DNA of 64,000 bases from Linyphia triangularis. Lineage: Eukaryota > Arthropoda > Arachnida > Araneae > Linyphiidae. The notes below the pieces were generated by a model. The model did not search any database, had not been told where the DNA came from, and was given only the letters and a program-made list of their open reading frames with translations. Both the position numbers and the translations under genes were made by a program. The stretch spans positions 22,669,688-22,733,687 of the forward strand of contig OZ021732.1 in NCBI GenBank assembly GCA_963978545.1, read 5' to 3'. This document shows positions 35,301-47,483 of this stretch, piece by piece; position 1 is the stretch's first letter; each line of letters starts with the position of its first letter.

Positions 35301-35340
35301 TTTTACCACATCAACTCATTTCCTAAGTACCAAAATTCTT
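32245..35340. other. non-coding stretch with low-complexity tracts
   Basis: No gene recognised. It holds a long T run near 32305-32332, a pyrimidine tract around 32868-32903, a C run near 33728-33739, and a repeat piece at about 34615-34760 that resembles 39400-39560 (both contain CAGCC-CTGTC-CATA text followed by an ACAATA stretch). Confidence 0.55.
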
Positions 35341-35615
35341 TTACTTGCTTTTACGGTGATACCGAAGTACTGCATTTACTTTTACTGTAATTCCTTAGAA
35401 CTATGTCTACCTATACGGTAACACCGAGATACTACATTTACTTATACGCTAATACCTAAGTACTGCGACTACTTATACGGTAATACCGAAGTACTACGTT
35501 TACTTATACGATTACACTGAAGTACTAACTTTACTTATATGGTAATACGAAAGTACTACGTTTACTTTTACAGTAATACCGAAGAACTACGTTCACTTAT
35601 ACAGTAATACTGTCC
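35341..35615 (+). repeat. minisatellite, unit about 31 bp, about 9 copies
   Basis: The consensus unit is close to TACTTATACGGTAATACCGA followed by AGTACTACGTT. Copies vary by substitutions, but the period of about 31 bp is kept across the array. There are no flanking inverted repeats. Confidence 0.88.
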
Positions 35616-36730
35616 TTTGAATTTGCATTTTTAAAAATATAGAATCCTTCCCAAAGAGGTCGATATGCTGACACTTCCAAATGCACTTTTTTTTTTAATT
35701 CTTTCAACTTCCTCTTGGTTTCAAAAGGTAAAGTAAAAGAGTCGCAATCGTTAAAACCGTAAAGAAATGCTACTCGCGTGTTTTCAAGCAAACTTAATCA
35801 TTTCAACCATACTGTCTTCCTTTTTTTTTTTCTTTTTTTTTTTTTTTTTTCTCTTTACTGAAACCAAGATCTAACCACCAGCTGAGCAAACCTGATTGAG
35901 TTCATGAAATTTCATGAGAAAGATAGTCTAGACTCATGAATTAAGGATCTGGAGAAGTCTTTTTGTGACACTTTCATCGGCTGTTACGAGTTCAACTCCT
36001 TCAAAAAAAAAATACTTGTTCCTTCTATAATTGGAACTTTTTCCTCTCGAAACCCTTTATTTTCCTTTCGTCGCATGAATAAATCCGAAGGAAATAATTT
36101 CTAACTTTTTGTGGGATCAATTTGGTGTAAAAGATTAAGTCAAAGAATAAATACCCAAAGGCAGGGAAAGAAGAAGTACTCAAGGAAGAATTAGCCATGT
36201 TGGAAAAAAAGGAAAACAGACATGGGTGACAACTTTATGCATGAGATAAAAAAAAAAATTTTGATACCATAAAAAGTTTCCTTTTGACATCAGATAAAAC
36301 TTCCAAAAGATTTATCACATTTTTTTTTTAATTTAGTTCACTTTTTCAGAGTTGTACTAGCTATAGAGTTGTCTGGAGTAATCACCGGGCCGGTCAGTCT
36401 CTAATATAAATAATATAACCCCTAAAAACAAACTTTTTAATATAAATCCTTTATATGCATTGCCAATTTTTATAATCACTAATATAGCGCCGTTTCTGTT
36501 GTCAGCGTGTACTCGGTGTTTGCATCTAATTAATATTAAAAACATGTCTGTCAGCAAAATATGCGCTAAACTACTTTTCAAAATTTATTAATTAAAAATG
36601 AATGCGAATTTATGCATTCACATCCAAATATTTTTTTTATTTATTCCTATTAAAACAATTTTGGCAACAGGAAAGAGTTTATTCAATTATAGATTAAATG
36701 GAATTATTAATATTCCAAAATGATTATAGC

Positions 36731-36850
36731 AACGTGTGTAAAAGCGACCTTTTAGTAACAGTGACAGTCCCCCAAAATTTGATCGAATACATTGTCATCG
36801 ACATCGACTCTATCCACCAAGTTTCAGCCCCTACGTCGAATCCAGAGTTT
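36731..36850 (+). repeat. dispersed repeat family R, copy 1
   Basis: Shares with 48280, 48640 and (inverted) 63178 the blocks ACAGTCCCCCAAAATTTGAT, CATCGACATCGACTCTATC and CCAAGTTTCAGCCCC. The family appears to be about 230 bp, often ending GAAGTTAATATAAAGGATTT plus A residues. The class is unknown. Confidence 0.75.
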
Positions 36851-37404
36851 TATTACGAAGTGGGCGGGGGCTGTTGAAAAGTTTAGGTTATTCTTAGTTA
36901 TATTACTATATCATGTGATAACTTAACTAGATTATACATAATATGTTCAGAGAGGTAAAAAGTCTCAGTAACATAAAAAGGTGACGCTGTGATTGGCTAC
37001 GTGTGAATTTATGACAATAAATTAGAATAACTTTGACTATATGGTTCAGGATAAATTATTGTTAAATAAAATAGAAAAGGATAATCTAATAAGGAATATA
37101 TATATACAACAACAAAAACTAGTAGCTCTGCTGTCTTGCTTAGTTCTCGGCTTTTTCACCTTCATTGTTTAGGATGAGAACATTTATTTTAAAGATGTTA
37201 AATACGGATTCGTCAAATTTGGATTGAATTCATCTAAAGCCTGAGAGCAGCCCGTGTTTAAACGAAAGCGGTAAAAACAATAAAGTACATTGGTTTTATA
37301 TTTAATTCCAATCTTTTTCATGTTCATAAATTTATTATACACGTAAATTAAATATCTATTAGTTTTGGAGGCCAGTGTTAGAATTTTGTTTATTACCCAC
37401 CATT

Positions 37405-37470
37405 TACCCACCATCTACATACACACCCACACACACACACAAAATCGAAGTTAATATAAAGGATTTAAAA
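37405..37470 (+). repeat. dispersed repeat family R, tail fragment
   Basis: A CA-rich stretch followed by AAAATCGAAGTTAATATAAA and GGATTTAAAAAA, the 3' part of family R. Confidence 0.65.
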
Positions 37471-37686
37471 AATGGCTCGGTTCAGTACGGAAGTTCTTTT
37501 TTTTTTTCAGTTTTTCTATATAAGTAGTTGTCTTACTTAAGATTTTTTTAAAAGACCAATGCATTCAAATCCGAATCACTCTCACCATAGCTATAACAAT
37601 TCAATTATTAAAATTAAAGTTTAAATACTACTATTTAATTATTAATAGTATATGCAAATATTTAGATACTAAAATATAGTAATTAT

Positions 37687-38399
37687 CAGTGGTAGAAGTA
37701 TGGGTAGACGCAGAGTAACGCGTCCCCTCACTTTTCAAGAAAATACCCATGCGTCTCCCCACTTCTAAAACTACTGAAATCCATCCCCCCACTTTTAAAA
37801 ACGTTTAATTCATCTAAGAATTACTAATGAAAAATAACATTAACTTATTTGGCAGAAGGTAAATTTTCCTTTCGCAATTTTTTTTTTTTTTTAATTTAAA
37901 TTTTTAGTGCACGTTACAATACCTGTTATACAATCAATGACAAAACTGTTGAAGAAGAATCATCCTACCAAGTGCATATCTTCCGAGTCATGCACAATGC
38001 ATATAATGTTTGAAAAAAAAATTAATTTCCGGCATTTTTTTCTACTAAATTTTGTTTTTAAACTTTTTAAAATATTAAATAATAATGAGCATGAAATATT
38101 AGATAGTACTAAAATTACATAGACGTAGATTTTTTCTTCTTAAAAAAATATATTAAGCATGAAGGGAAATGCAAAATGTAGTGACACTGCGAAAAAGTGA
38201 TTTAAAGTTTTCAAAATTTAAAAAAAAAAAAAAAGATTAACAGCTTTGTGGAGTATATATTATACTGTTCCAAAAATGTATTGCACTCATTTGAATAAAG
38301 ATAGAAATATTTTTATTTTATTAACAAATACGGGGGGGGGGGCACTTGCCACCAACTTTTAGGCATCCCCCCACCTTTTTTTCCCCACTTCTACCACTG
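37687..38399 (-). mobile_element. hAT MITE, family B, copy 2, 713 bp
   Basis: Inverted relative to the copy at 17104. Ends are CAGTGGTAGAAGTATGGG and, reverse complemented, CAGTGGTAGAAGTGGGG. The flanking octamers GTAATTAT (37679-37686) and ATAATTAT (38400-38407) differ at one position. The subterminal CATCCCCCCACTTTT motifs are shared with copy 1. The 71-codon frame at 37907 lies within it and is not a recognised transposase. Confidence 0.88.
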
Positions 38400-38407
38400 A
38401 TAATTAT

Positions 38408-41400
38408 TAAAACTATTTCCTCTTAATTATTATTTAGTTTTAAATTAATTGTTTCATTACTTGTTGGAAATATTTTATTATTAACAATAATTATTAACAT
38501 TTAATTATTGATTTTATTGAAAATTTGGGCTGTCATGAATCTTGAATCACCGGGGCGATTTTATATCCCAATACGCCCCTGCTTTTTCACACGTTTAATG
38601 CATTTTAGCTTTTGCAATACACTAGTGAAATGAGAGCTTATATAAAGGGTTTGTTCATTCTTCTGAGGCCTACCATCCCAAGCAAAACTGCAAATGCTAC
38701 AGACAAGTTCGATTTATAAAAATAAAATGTCTCGCCGAGATTTACCCACTAACAAAATGTGATCGTAAGTAGCAGAAATAGCGAACATAATTAAATCTGC
38801 CATTTATCCAAATCCTGTCTAATTATCGCATATACCGTTTATTTCTCCAAAAATATTGAAAGCAGTAATACACAACTACTTTATATTAATAAGTGATCGA
38901 ACAGGATGATCTAATGCAATTTTCAACTTTCTTAAGCAACCAGAAAAGAATGTTGTTGTTTTTTTTTCTTTATGTAATATCTTTCTTTTGTGAGTGTTCT
39001 TATAAAAAAAAAAGTCTCCTGAGGGTGTAACTTGGACTCTCACTGGAATTTTTTTTCACACACTCAATAGATTGAGAGTTAGATAATAGGACAACTTTAT
39101 TTAATAAATAACTAAATAGAATTTAAAAGAATCTACAAAATATATAAAAAATCATTTTAAATAGATTGTTAAAAGTTAATTTTTTTCTGAATAATTTTAT
39201 TTATTGATAGACTATAACAAAGTTTCCGGGGATAATCGTATAATGGCACGTTGCAGTCAAAATTAAGATTATGACGTCGTCTATTAGAAGGGAGCTATAA
39301 GTTTGCAGTTTTTATTTAGGGAGGAAATGATAGAAGAGTTATGCTTTACTTGGGAAAAGATGCATTGTTAAACCGAAACAACTTGTTTTTTAAATGAAAT
39401 AATCAGTCAGCCCCTGTCCCATAGACCTAACGCTTAATTATTATTATTATTATTATTATTATTATTTTTTTGTCTACAATATCTTTCAAAGTATTGTTTT
39501 AAAATATGCGACTTTTCGTATCAGATATAACAACAGCAATAAAAGATTATAAACAAAATTTGGGAATCACGAGTATTTTTTATTTATTGATAATTTCTTA
39601 ATGTTTTTATAACTTAGTTTATAAAAATTGTTTAAAATATAATTAAAAAAAACACTTATTTTCTCTTTCAATTTTGTTATTGGTCTTTGATTAATGTAGT
39701 TATATCTTACATAAAAATTCAAATTAGTAAAGCAACACTTTGAAAAATAATGTAGCTAAAAAAATTCAACCATTAGGGTTATGGGATAGGGATGATAACT
39801 CTTTAACATTTACTTTGGTTGACAATGCATCTTTATCAACAGTACCTTATTACGGTAAAAATTTGATAGAGTGATATAATATCCTATTTTTTTACTATTT
39901 TGATAGAATATCCAGAAACTATTCGTTTCTGTCAACAAGGATTAAGATTTATTAGTTTGTTAAAAATGCTCAAGTAAATATTACGTAAAATGTAATCACT
40001 CATAACATAACACTTTCCTATTTATCGTTTGTTAGAATCTTTTAAAACAAAATTTAGAAGATGAAATTTGGCATTACGTAAACATATACACAGATGCACA
40101 AATGCGGAGTTGAAATCGTTGAATATTATCAAAAAATTTATCTAAAAAAGTTGCATCGGAAAATATTTGAATTACAGAATTTCGAAAATAAGATTAAATC
40201 TTTTGAAAACACGACCTTAATTTTTCTTTTTCTTCCTTTGGATATTTTTTACTTTAGATAAACAAACTTAAGTTCCAGAAGAGAAAAACAAAAAATAAAC
40301 AGCATCAAGTTTCAAAAAACGCATTTTTCGTTTACTAAAGTATTTTAACAGTAAATGGGGTTGTAAAAATACTAAACATGGTATTTGCACATTCTTTTTC
40401 AAGTGAATTATAAAAAGTAAAACAACACAGTGTTAACCTTATTTTCATCCAAAATGCCTTGTTTTGCAGACAAGACTTGTTTTTAAGAAGATGGGCAACT
40501 CCGCCTTATATAGCCGCAGACTCCAAGTATCTTTCAACTTCATTAATCAGACCTTGCTTACTGATAAGTTTGGAAACAGTTTCTCAACCTTTCATTTTTA
40601 AAATGCTTATATGTCACATTGCGCAATAAATTATGAAAATCAATAAAGCTTTGCGCGATAATGGAAAATACTTCTGCTTCTCTTGAAAGATGCTTTTCGC
40701 CACCCCACGATAAATCAAACTGTTCATTTTGATATTGTACTGTCTTAGTTATTAATATATTTTAAAGATTAAAATATCAATTTACAAGCCGTCTTTTAAG
40801 ATTGCTTATTAATTCACAATGGGAGAAAAACATAATTAATTTGAGTTTTTTATGCTTAAGCAGCGGTATTAAAACTTTAGCAACCAAAAGAATTCTGGCA
40901 TTTACTTGCAACATTTTTGTAACTATTTTAATCGTCTAACTATAACACTACATATAATCAAGAACTCTTTTATTGCCATCTGTTTGTAAGCGGTTCTGGC
41001 TGCCTATTTCTGCCACATTTAAGTACCTCGTAATTTTGAACATGATCAGGTAACAAGATCAATACCTGGGCGACCACCTCTCTCTCCAAACCCACCACAC
41101 CGATGAGAAGACATTGATTTCCCATCTAATTTATTTTGAACGATTCCCTCTTCATCGTGATGACCGGTGTTCTGTGGGGCATGATCAAATACGAAACCTT
41201 CCTATCATGAGCTCAACTCCTCAACTCATCAGGCGGCCAAGATCTCTTATTGACAAGTAGAGGCGTTTCACCAAACCTGGTTTGGTGTTGTTTGAAGCAC
41301 AAGGGGCACGAATGAATCAATATCCAAACAATATGACGTGGTTTCCCAAACTCTTCTTGAACGAAGTTACGTACATGACGACAGTGATTGGCTTAATAAC

Positions 41401-43914
41401 ACTACAAATTTCTAATAATCATCCTTAATATTTTTTTTTTTTTTTTTAATTTCACAGTTTTAATTCAATAATTGAATTAGTTAAACTAAGAGGCAATTTC
41501 ATTGCAATTATTTGCAACAATGGCAATTTCAAGACAACTGCGACAATCTTCCTTGAAAACATAAATTTTAGTCACGAATAAAACTACATCATTTAGACAA
41601 CAAATTAAATAAAGTATTATTTCCATTTTGTTTTACATATTGTTTGACGAATTTAGTTCCTAAGTATAAACGCTATATGTGTTTTATACCAGATTGCCGT
41701 GAGTGTAAACACTCACAACACTACTTTTTCTTTAGAACCTAAAATCAGATTCTCAGGTAGTTAATAAACAAGCTAGTTTCAGGGTTGAACCTTTAAACCT
41801 CGAGAATATTTTAATGAAGGCTCATATTTTTTTTTTTTTTTTTTTTTTTCATAATTTTACAATGACATTTTCAAATATCCTCTCTTTTAATTATTGGAAC
41901 TAGCACTCTATCTGTTTCTCCAAATAATTTTCGAAATTATTGCGAAGTTTTACGTAGCGGAACTCTAAACCAACTACTTACATTTAGCTCGAACAATAAA
42001 CGTTAAAATTTATTTCTTTAAATCCAATATTTTTATGCTGAACCAAAATAATTTTCCTGTAAACCATCCATGGCCATCTACTTTCCCGATTTTTTTTTTT
42101 TTTTTTTTTCGATTTTTTTTTTTTTATTTTTATTCTTTTCTCTGCCAGTACGTTTTGAAACTAAGAGAAAGTAGACAAACCTAATTTCCACCTTTTGTGT
42201 ATAGCCATCAGTAAACCCATATAATAGAAACATATACCGTTGTATATTATCTATTAAACCTGCCAATACTATTCTTTATTTTATAACGTTCCTTGTATCC
42301 CTATTATTGACATAAAAGGGATATCGAAAGAATTTAAATGTATTTCCAAGTCATATTAAACTTCTTTTTCCTCCAGAACGTTAACAAAGACGTATTTTCC
42401 ATAAAGGTAAGAGGAAAAGGTCGTAAATATTATCAGACTCAAATATTTTGCCTAAAGCTATTAGATACATAGTTCGTGATTTCAGTTGCATAAGGCTGGC
42501 CGTAAAAAATACTTTATGTCCATTGCCACGTTAACTGCCCTAACTAATCAGCTTTTATGAGTAAAAAAAGATGATAAGGTAAAACAGAAAAAGAAGAGGC
42601 TTTAAAATTTAAATATTTGCTCCGAGTTACGTGAAACTTTCAACTTTAAACATTTTGTGAAAGTTACTAAGTATAAATGTATTCAAGGACATCCCAATCG
42701 TTAATATATGCTTCAAAGCAACGTTTCTGATTAACTATGTATATTGAATTATTGAATTTGGGGATCATTTCTCACGTAGTAAGCATTTTTTAATAATTAA
42801 TAAAGCTTTGGGTTCATAATTAGTTGACGAATGAAGGTCGTTAGTATCGAAAATAAGTATCTAAAATCTCGACATGAATTTAGAAATGTGAATTCTGTAA
42901 TCTCGGTAAACTTTATGCGTCACTACTTGATGTCAGTACAATATAAGGAGCTTCTGAGAATGTTTAATTTAACGTCTTATAACGTTGTTTCAGTGAATAT
43001 TTCCGAGAGAAAAATGTAAAAGAAAATATTTTAATCTAACAATTTATAAGTTCCTTGAAAAAATAGGATGAATATTCAGAAATAAATATTATTCTTATTT
43101 ACCACAAACAAACAACCACAAAACAAAAAGTACAAACTCATACCTATATTTATCAGTAACAAGTTTTTAGTAATTTAGAACAATAACCATATTTTACATA
43201 ACTCCGTTATTTTAGAGCTATTTCTGAAAGTCTCAATATTTTCCTTTTAGATTATATTATTTATTAATATCATATAATCTCAGCATATATATAAGTGAGG
43301 GAATCTAAATTTATTTTAGTTTCCTAAACTGTTTTAAAAATTAACTGTTTTAAAAATTAGCCGGCGACCATATAGCGGCAAGTATTAAGTAATTGGAAGT
43401 GGAATTGGTGTAAATTCAAATCAAATTTATAATAAAATCTAACATTTCATGTAAATGTTAAGTTGGTGAAAATAAAATTCAAATTGAGATAAAAAAAATA
43501 TCAGAAACATTTAAATTTGAGATCGTCCACTACCAAGATAGCTATTTGTATACAATAATCTGTGTGTTCTTTTGATAAGGGCTTATTTACACATCAATAT
43601 ATTTTATCAGGAAAAGATTGCGTTCTATTCACATTAATCGTTTACAATGAAAACGATTGGGTGCTTATAATGTATGTGGTGGGAAAGGGTGGGGATGAAT
43701 TAACTGACAATTTTTAGAAATCACAGTAAAAAAATCCTCCCCCACCCCATCGTTCATTTTCCACCCTAATCGCCTTCACTAGTCAATTAACGAGTATTTT
43801 GGTATCAGTGAAAGAATTCAATTAATCCACTCACGATAATCTCTTACCACTAAAATATTTGCTTAACTTCTTTGCTTATTGCATAAAAGTTAACTCTTCT
43901 TAATTATTGATAGA
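38408..43914. other. non-coding stretch
   Basis: No gene recognised. It contains an (ATT)n array at about 39437-39471, a repeat piece at 39400-39560 (see 34615), homopolymer T runs near 41431, 41828 and 42092, and a less AT-rich block at about 40980-41380. That block begins with a sequence shared, inverted, with 22542. The 41040-41380 part may be an unclassified SINE or an old transposon piece. Confidence 0.5.
39437..39471. repeat. (ATT)n microsatellite
   Basis: About ten TTA/ATT units in a row, ending in a T run. Confidence 0.9.
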
Positions 43915-44599
43915 TCTATATATTTAATAGGCAATACGTTTTTTGGGGTTAGTCCGTCCGCCTAAACTGCTCAACCAATTTCAATGATCAAGGTGTCATT
44001 TTAAAGGAAATAAGCTGTAGATTTGCCAAAACGTGCCAAAATAATTTATTAACACTTCATTAATTAGTTAAATTTCAATATTTTTCATCATTAAGCTACT
44101 ACAAAGCCTCAATGATTTTGAATATATGAATGGCAACATCCTTACGTATGTAAACAACAAACCCGTTGCTAATTTTAAAGCTCTTTTTAAACTCTTCGTT
44201 TCAAAGTTGATTTTTCTGTTTTTCTGAAGCATTTTTGTATTAGAGTAATTATTATTTTGAAGTATTTCTACAGGGGTTGGTGAGTGTAGCTAGCGTTGTT
44301 TTTTATCAGAATAAATAAAAGATATTGGGACTTCAATGTAAGGGCATAGTTAAGGAAGTTTTAAGTCAGAATATTGGCGGATAGTATATTTAACTTTCTA
44401 TTATGAAACTTGCAATTTGAGTGTTTTCTCTATTAGGCCTTACATTAAATTTATAAAAATTTTGTTACATTTTTTATGGCTGGCAAAGTGCAGCAAGATG
44501 TTTTAACCACAAATTCGAGCGGCGAAGCCGCTCAATCCGAGCGCAGCGAGGCGTTTGGGGGTTGGCAAGCGTTAGCGAGCAGGGGGCGAAGCCCCCTAG
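43915..44599 (+). mobile_element. non-autonomous Helitron, 685 bp
   Basis: The 5' end starts TCTATATATTTAATAGGC after an A, followed by the TTAGTCCGTCCGCC and CTCAACCAATTTCAATGATC text typical of arthropod Helitron 5' ends. The 3' end has the hairpin AGGGGGC-GAA-GCCCCCT and terminates in CTAG, directly followed by T. Insertion between A and T without target duplication is the Helitron rule. A second hairpin (GAGCGGC-GAA-GCCGCTC) lies at 44517-44533. There is no Rep/helicase coding, so it must depend on an autonomous partner. Confidence 0.85.
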
Positions 44600-45393
44600 T
44601 TTGTCTTTAAAGGTGTATGTAATTGGTCCCTAACACATCCGATGTAGAGAATGAATAACTTGATTCCTTGCAATGACAGAGTCGGAGACAAATAAAAATA
44701 TCTCGAAATTTTTCAAAAGTATCGTTCAAATTACTTTTATTGTCTTGTACTTCAAAAATCTACCGCTTTTAACATTTCACTCCTTCGAATTTAAATACTT
44801 AAAAAAATGCCCCTTTAAAAATTATTCTAAAATAATTACACAAAAGCTTCACTAATTGGAAATATATTCTTCCATACTTACTTGAAACAACAGAAGAAGA
44901 ATGCAAACACATTTTTTTGTCTTCAGCGTGAGGTTTTGGAGAAAAACACTTCTCCGATTCATCGCCTTTCATTCTCCGTCTTTCCAATTAAATGAAACTA
45001 ATTATTTTACTTGCAACAGATATATTATGTGGCACAAAGATTAGCTTTATTTATTCACTGGCTTATCCAGAAACAAAAGTGACACTTTTTAAGGACCGTA
45101 CTATGATTAGAAAATTGTTTTCTGGTAATGAGTCATCATTGTACCAACAAAGTTAGCTAGATGATGTGTTAATTCAATTAAGAAAAACATTTCAATCTTA
45201 TCCTTTAAATTTTGTATCAATTCGTATAGTATTTTTAACATTCTGCAAAAATTTAAATTAATAGATGTCAAAATTATTCGTTCGTGTCAAAACAAAATTG
45301 GTTGGTGTATTTGTTCTTTTAAAATTTTATTACTATAAAACTTTAAGTTAAAAATCAAATGTCTCGTTTTATGATTTCAAGTAAATCTGCATA

Positions 45394-45435
<42 letters not shown>

Positions 45436-45725
45436 TAAACCTTCACCTTCTGTATGCCATTGTAAAAAAATTATCCATAAATTAATATTGAAAAAACTAA
45501 CGCTTGCAAAAAAAAAAGTTTTTACTATAAATCATTTACATACATTGCTAACTTTAATGTACAATTACATTGAACATTTATTCCTCCTCTTCTGACCCTG
45601 ATTGAAATCATTTGAATGTAGTTTTTTTTTTTTTTTTTCTTTTTTTTTTTCTTTCATAACTGGACTTTATGTAAGCGATTTTATGCGCTCAGACGGAGCT
45701 TTCATAGTATTTTACCACTACCTAG
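44600..45725. other. AT-rich non-coding stretch with long T runs
   Basis: No gene recognised. T run of 38 at 45397-45434 and broken T runs at 45621-45651. Short frames here are low-complexity artefacts. Confidence 0.6.
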
Positions 45726-45729
45726 AAAA

Positions 45730-45930
45730 CACCCATTCCAAGTAATTATAAAAAAAAATTTGCTCCCAAAACTTAATACGAAGCATTTTCTCATCGGTAA
45801 CGAGTCTATCTGCCAAATTTCAGCTTGATTAAATTACAAGTATGTTACTAAGCCCTCCAAATTTATTTGCCACAAACAAACAAAAAATACAAAATCGAAA
45901 TAAATAAAAAGGATTTAAAAAAAAAAAAAA
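45730..45930 (+). repeat. dispersed repeat family R, diverged copy
   Basis: Keeps the family blocks AACGAGTCTATCTGCCAAAT, TTCAGCTTGATTAAA, AAGCCCTCCAAATTT and ATAAAAAGGATTTAAAA. Confidence 0.65.
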
Positions 45931-46049
45931 AATAGAAACAAAGAAATAACCATAAGAAAAAAGTTTTTAACATAAAACCTTTAAATGGATTGTAGTTTTC
46001 ATGTGCAATTGCAACTTATTAAGCTCAGATCAAGTTATCCTAATTTTTG

Positions 46050-46200
46050 ATCACTGAGAAGGAAATATCCATTCCAAACTATTTACTAACATCTTGTTTG
46101 CCTTCCAAAACTTGATTGAATTAATTTTCATCAACTCCGAGTCTATCTGCCAAATTTCAGCTCGATTAGAATCTTACTAAGGAAAGATTTCAGTCATTAA
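46050..46200 (+). repeat. dispersed repeat family R, diverged partial copy
   Basis: Contains CCGAGTCTATCTGCCAAATT and TCAGCTCGATTAGAATC after an AAAACTTGATTGAATT block, in the same order as the other copies. Confidence 0.6.
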
Positions 46201-47085
46201 ATATTGCCAAATTGTACAGTACCCCCCCAAAAAAAACAGAACGATGGCTATATCTTCGGTTCTAATTATCGTAGAATCTTACGGTTTGCACCAAAATGTT
46301 TTGCTTGCGATTTTCTATAAATCTGATGCAATTTTTTTTCTTGAGGGACCGTTTACTAAGTAAAAGTAACGCTATCTTCGAAAATTTCAATACGAACCCT
46401 TATTTTTTATCATTTCATTCGATTCAGAATACATCATTTACCCTGTACACCAAATTTCAATGCATTATGTTGAAAAACACGTCACTTATGAGCGAAAATA
46501 TTTCGACCATTTTTTGACAGATCTTCAGGGAGAATTTCCATAAGACGATAGGTATTTTTAAGGTTCTTCTTCACAGCGGGAAAAATCGAACGGTCAATGT
46601 GGCACGTTTCACGAAGATTAAAAAATACAAGTATTAGTCTAAAATTGCATAGAAACTACTTGGATTTATAGTGTCATGTTTAAGATTAATACAAAAATAG
46701 CAAGTAAAAGCAAAAGTAACATAATTTATTTACAACATTAAAGATGTGCATTCTTCACACGAAATAAATAAAATATCGAAAACTGTAATTGCAGAAATAT
46801 AACGAATACTACTGATAATTAGAAAATTAATAAATATTAAATGTAGGCATTAGTAAACAGTATTTAGCAAAGCATAAATATTTTACAGAAATATTTCACT
46901 ATAAACACAAATGCAACTAGATCGTTGAAATTATTTATAAAATGAAAAAGTCACATGATTCAGTAAAATTTTTAAAGGATAACTTATTGAAATTGCTTAA
47001 AAAATGTTGTTTTGCATAAATGGAATTTAAGAAAGCAAATTTTAAAAAAATATATGTATAGTTTACAGAAAAAATAATTAATAAT

Positions 47086-47150
47086 TTAAAAAACTAAAAA
47101 ACACGCTTTAATAGAAAATCAAACTAAAAAATAGAAAATAATCAATAGAT
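47086..47150 (+). repeat. tandem partial copy next to the hairpin
   Basis: A 65-bp segment (TTAAAAAACTAAAAAACACG and on) is repeated immediately at 47151 with several substitutions. The second unit is the outer part of the hairpin's left arm. Confidence 0.75.
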
Positions 47151-47151
47151 T

Positions 47152-47483
47152 AAAAAACTAAGAAACACGCTTTAATAGAAAAGTGAACTAAAAAGTAGAA
47201 GATAATTTTAAATAAGTTTGAAATAAGAATAGAGTGATTAACAAGAAATATTTATTTTATCGTACAAAAGCGTGGGGTGCTTTTTAAGATATTTTCATAA
47301 TGGCTCTACTTTTACCAATATCTGTCATTAAATATTTACAAAAATTGACATCAAGCACCCCACGCTTTCTTACGATAAAATAAATATTTCTTGTTAATCA
47401 CTCTATTCTTATTTCAAACTTATTTAAAATTATCTTCTACTTTTTAGTTCACTTTCCTATTAAAGCGTGTTTCTTAGTTTTTA
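47152..47483. repeat. long near-perfect inverted repeat (hairpin), arms about 131 bp, loop about 70 bp
   Basis: The left arm 47152-47282 and right arm 47353-47483 are reverse complements with only a few mismatches (for example AATAGAAAAG against AATAGGAAAG, and CGTACAAAAG against CGTAAGAAAG). The centre of the stem includes AAGCGTGGGGTGCTT. It may be a foldback element or the product of an inverted duplication. A transcript across it would fold into long double-stranded RNA. Confidence 0.9.

Larger units (their letters stand above)
35616..37678. other. non-coding stretch
   Basis: No gene recognised. It contains homopolymer T runs near 35820-35850, a copy of dispersed repeat family R at about 36731-36850, its tail motif at 37405-37470, and a short CA-rich simple repeat near 37422-37440. 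Confidence 0.55.

Noticed and set aside
44510..44600. GC-rich palindromic patch resembling bacterial repeats
   Set aside because: It is the 3' end of the Helitron with its terminal hairpin; flanks are ordinary host DNA, so contamination is unlikely.
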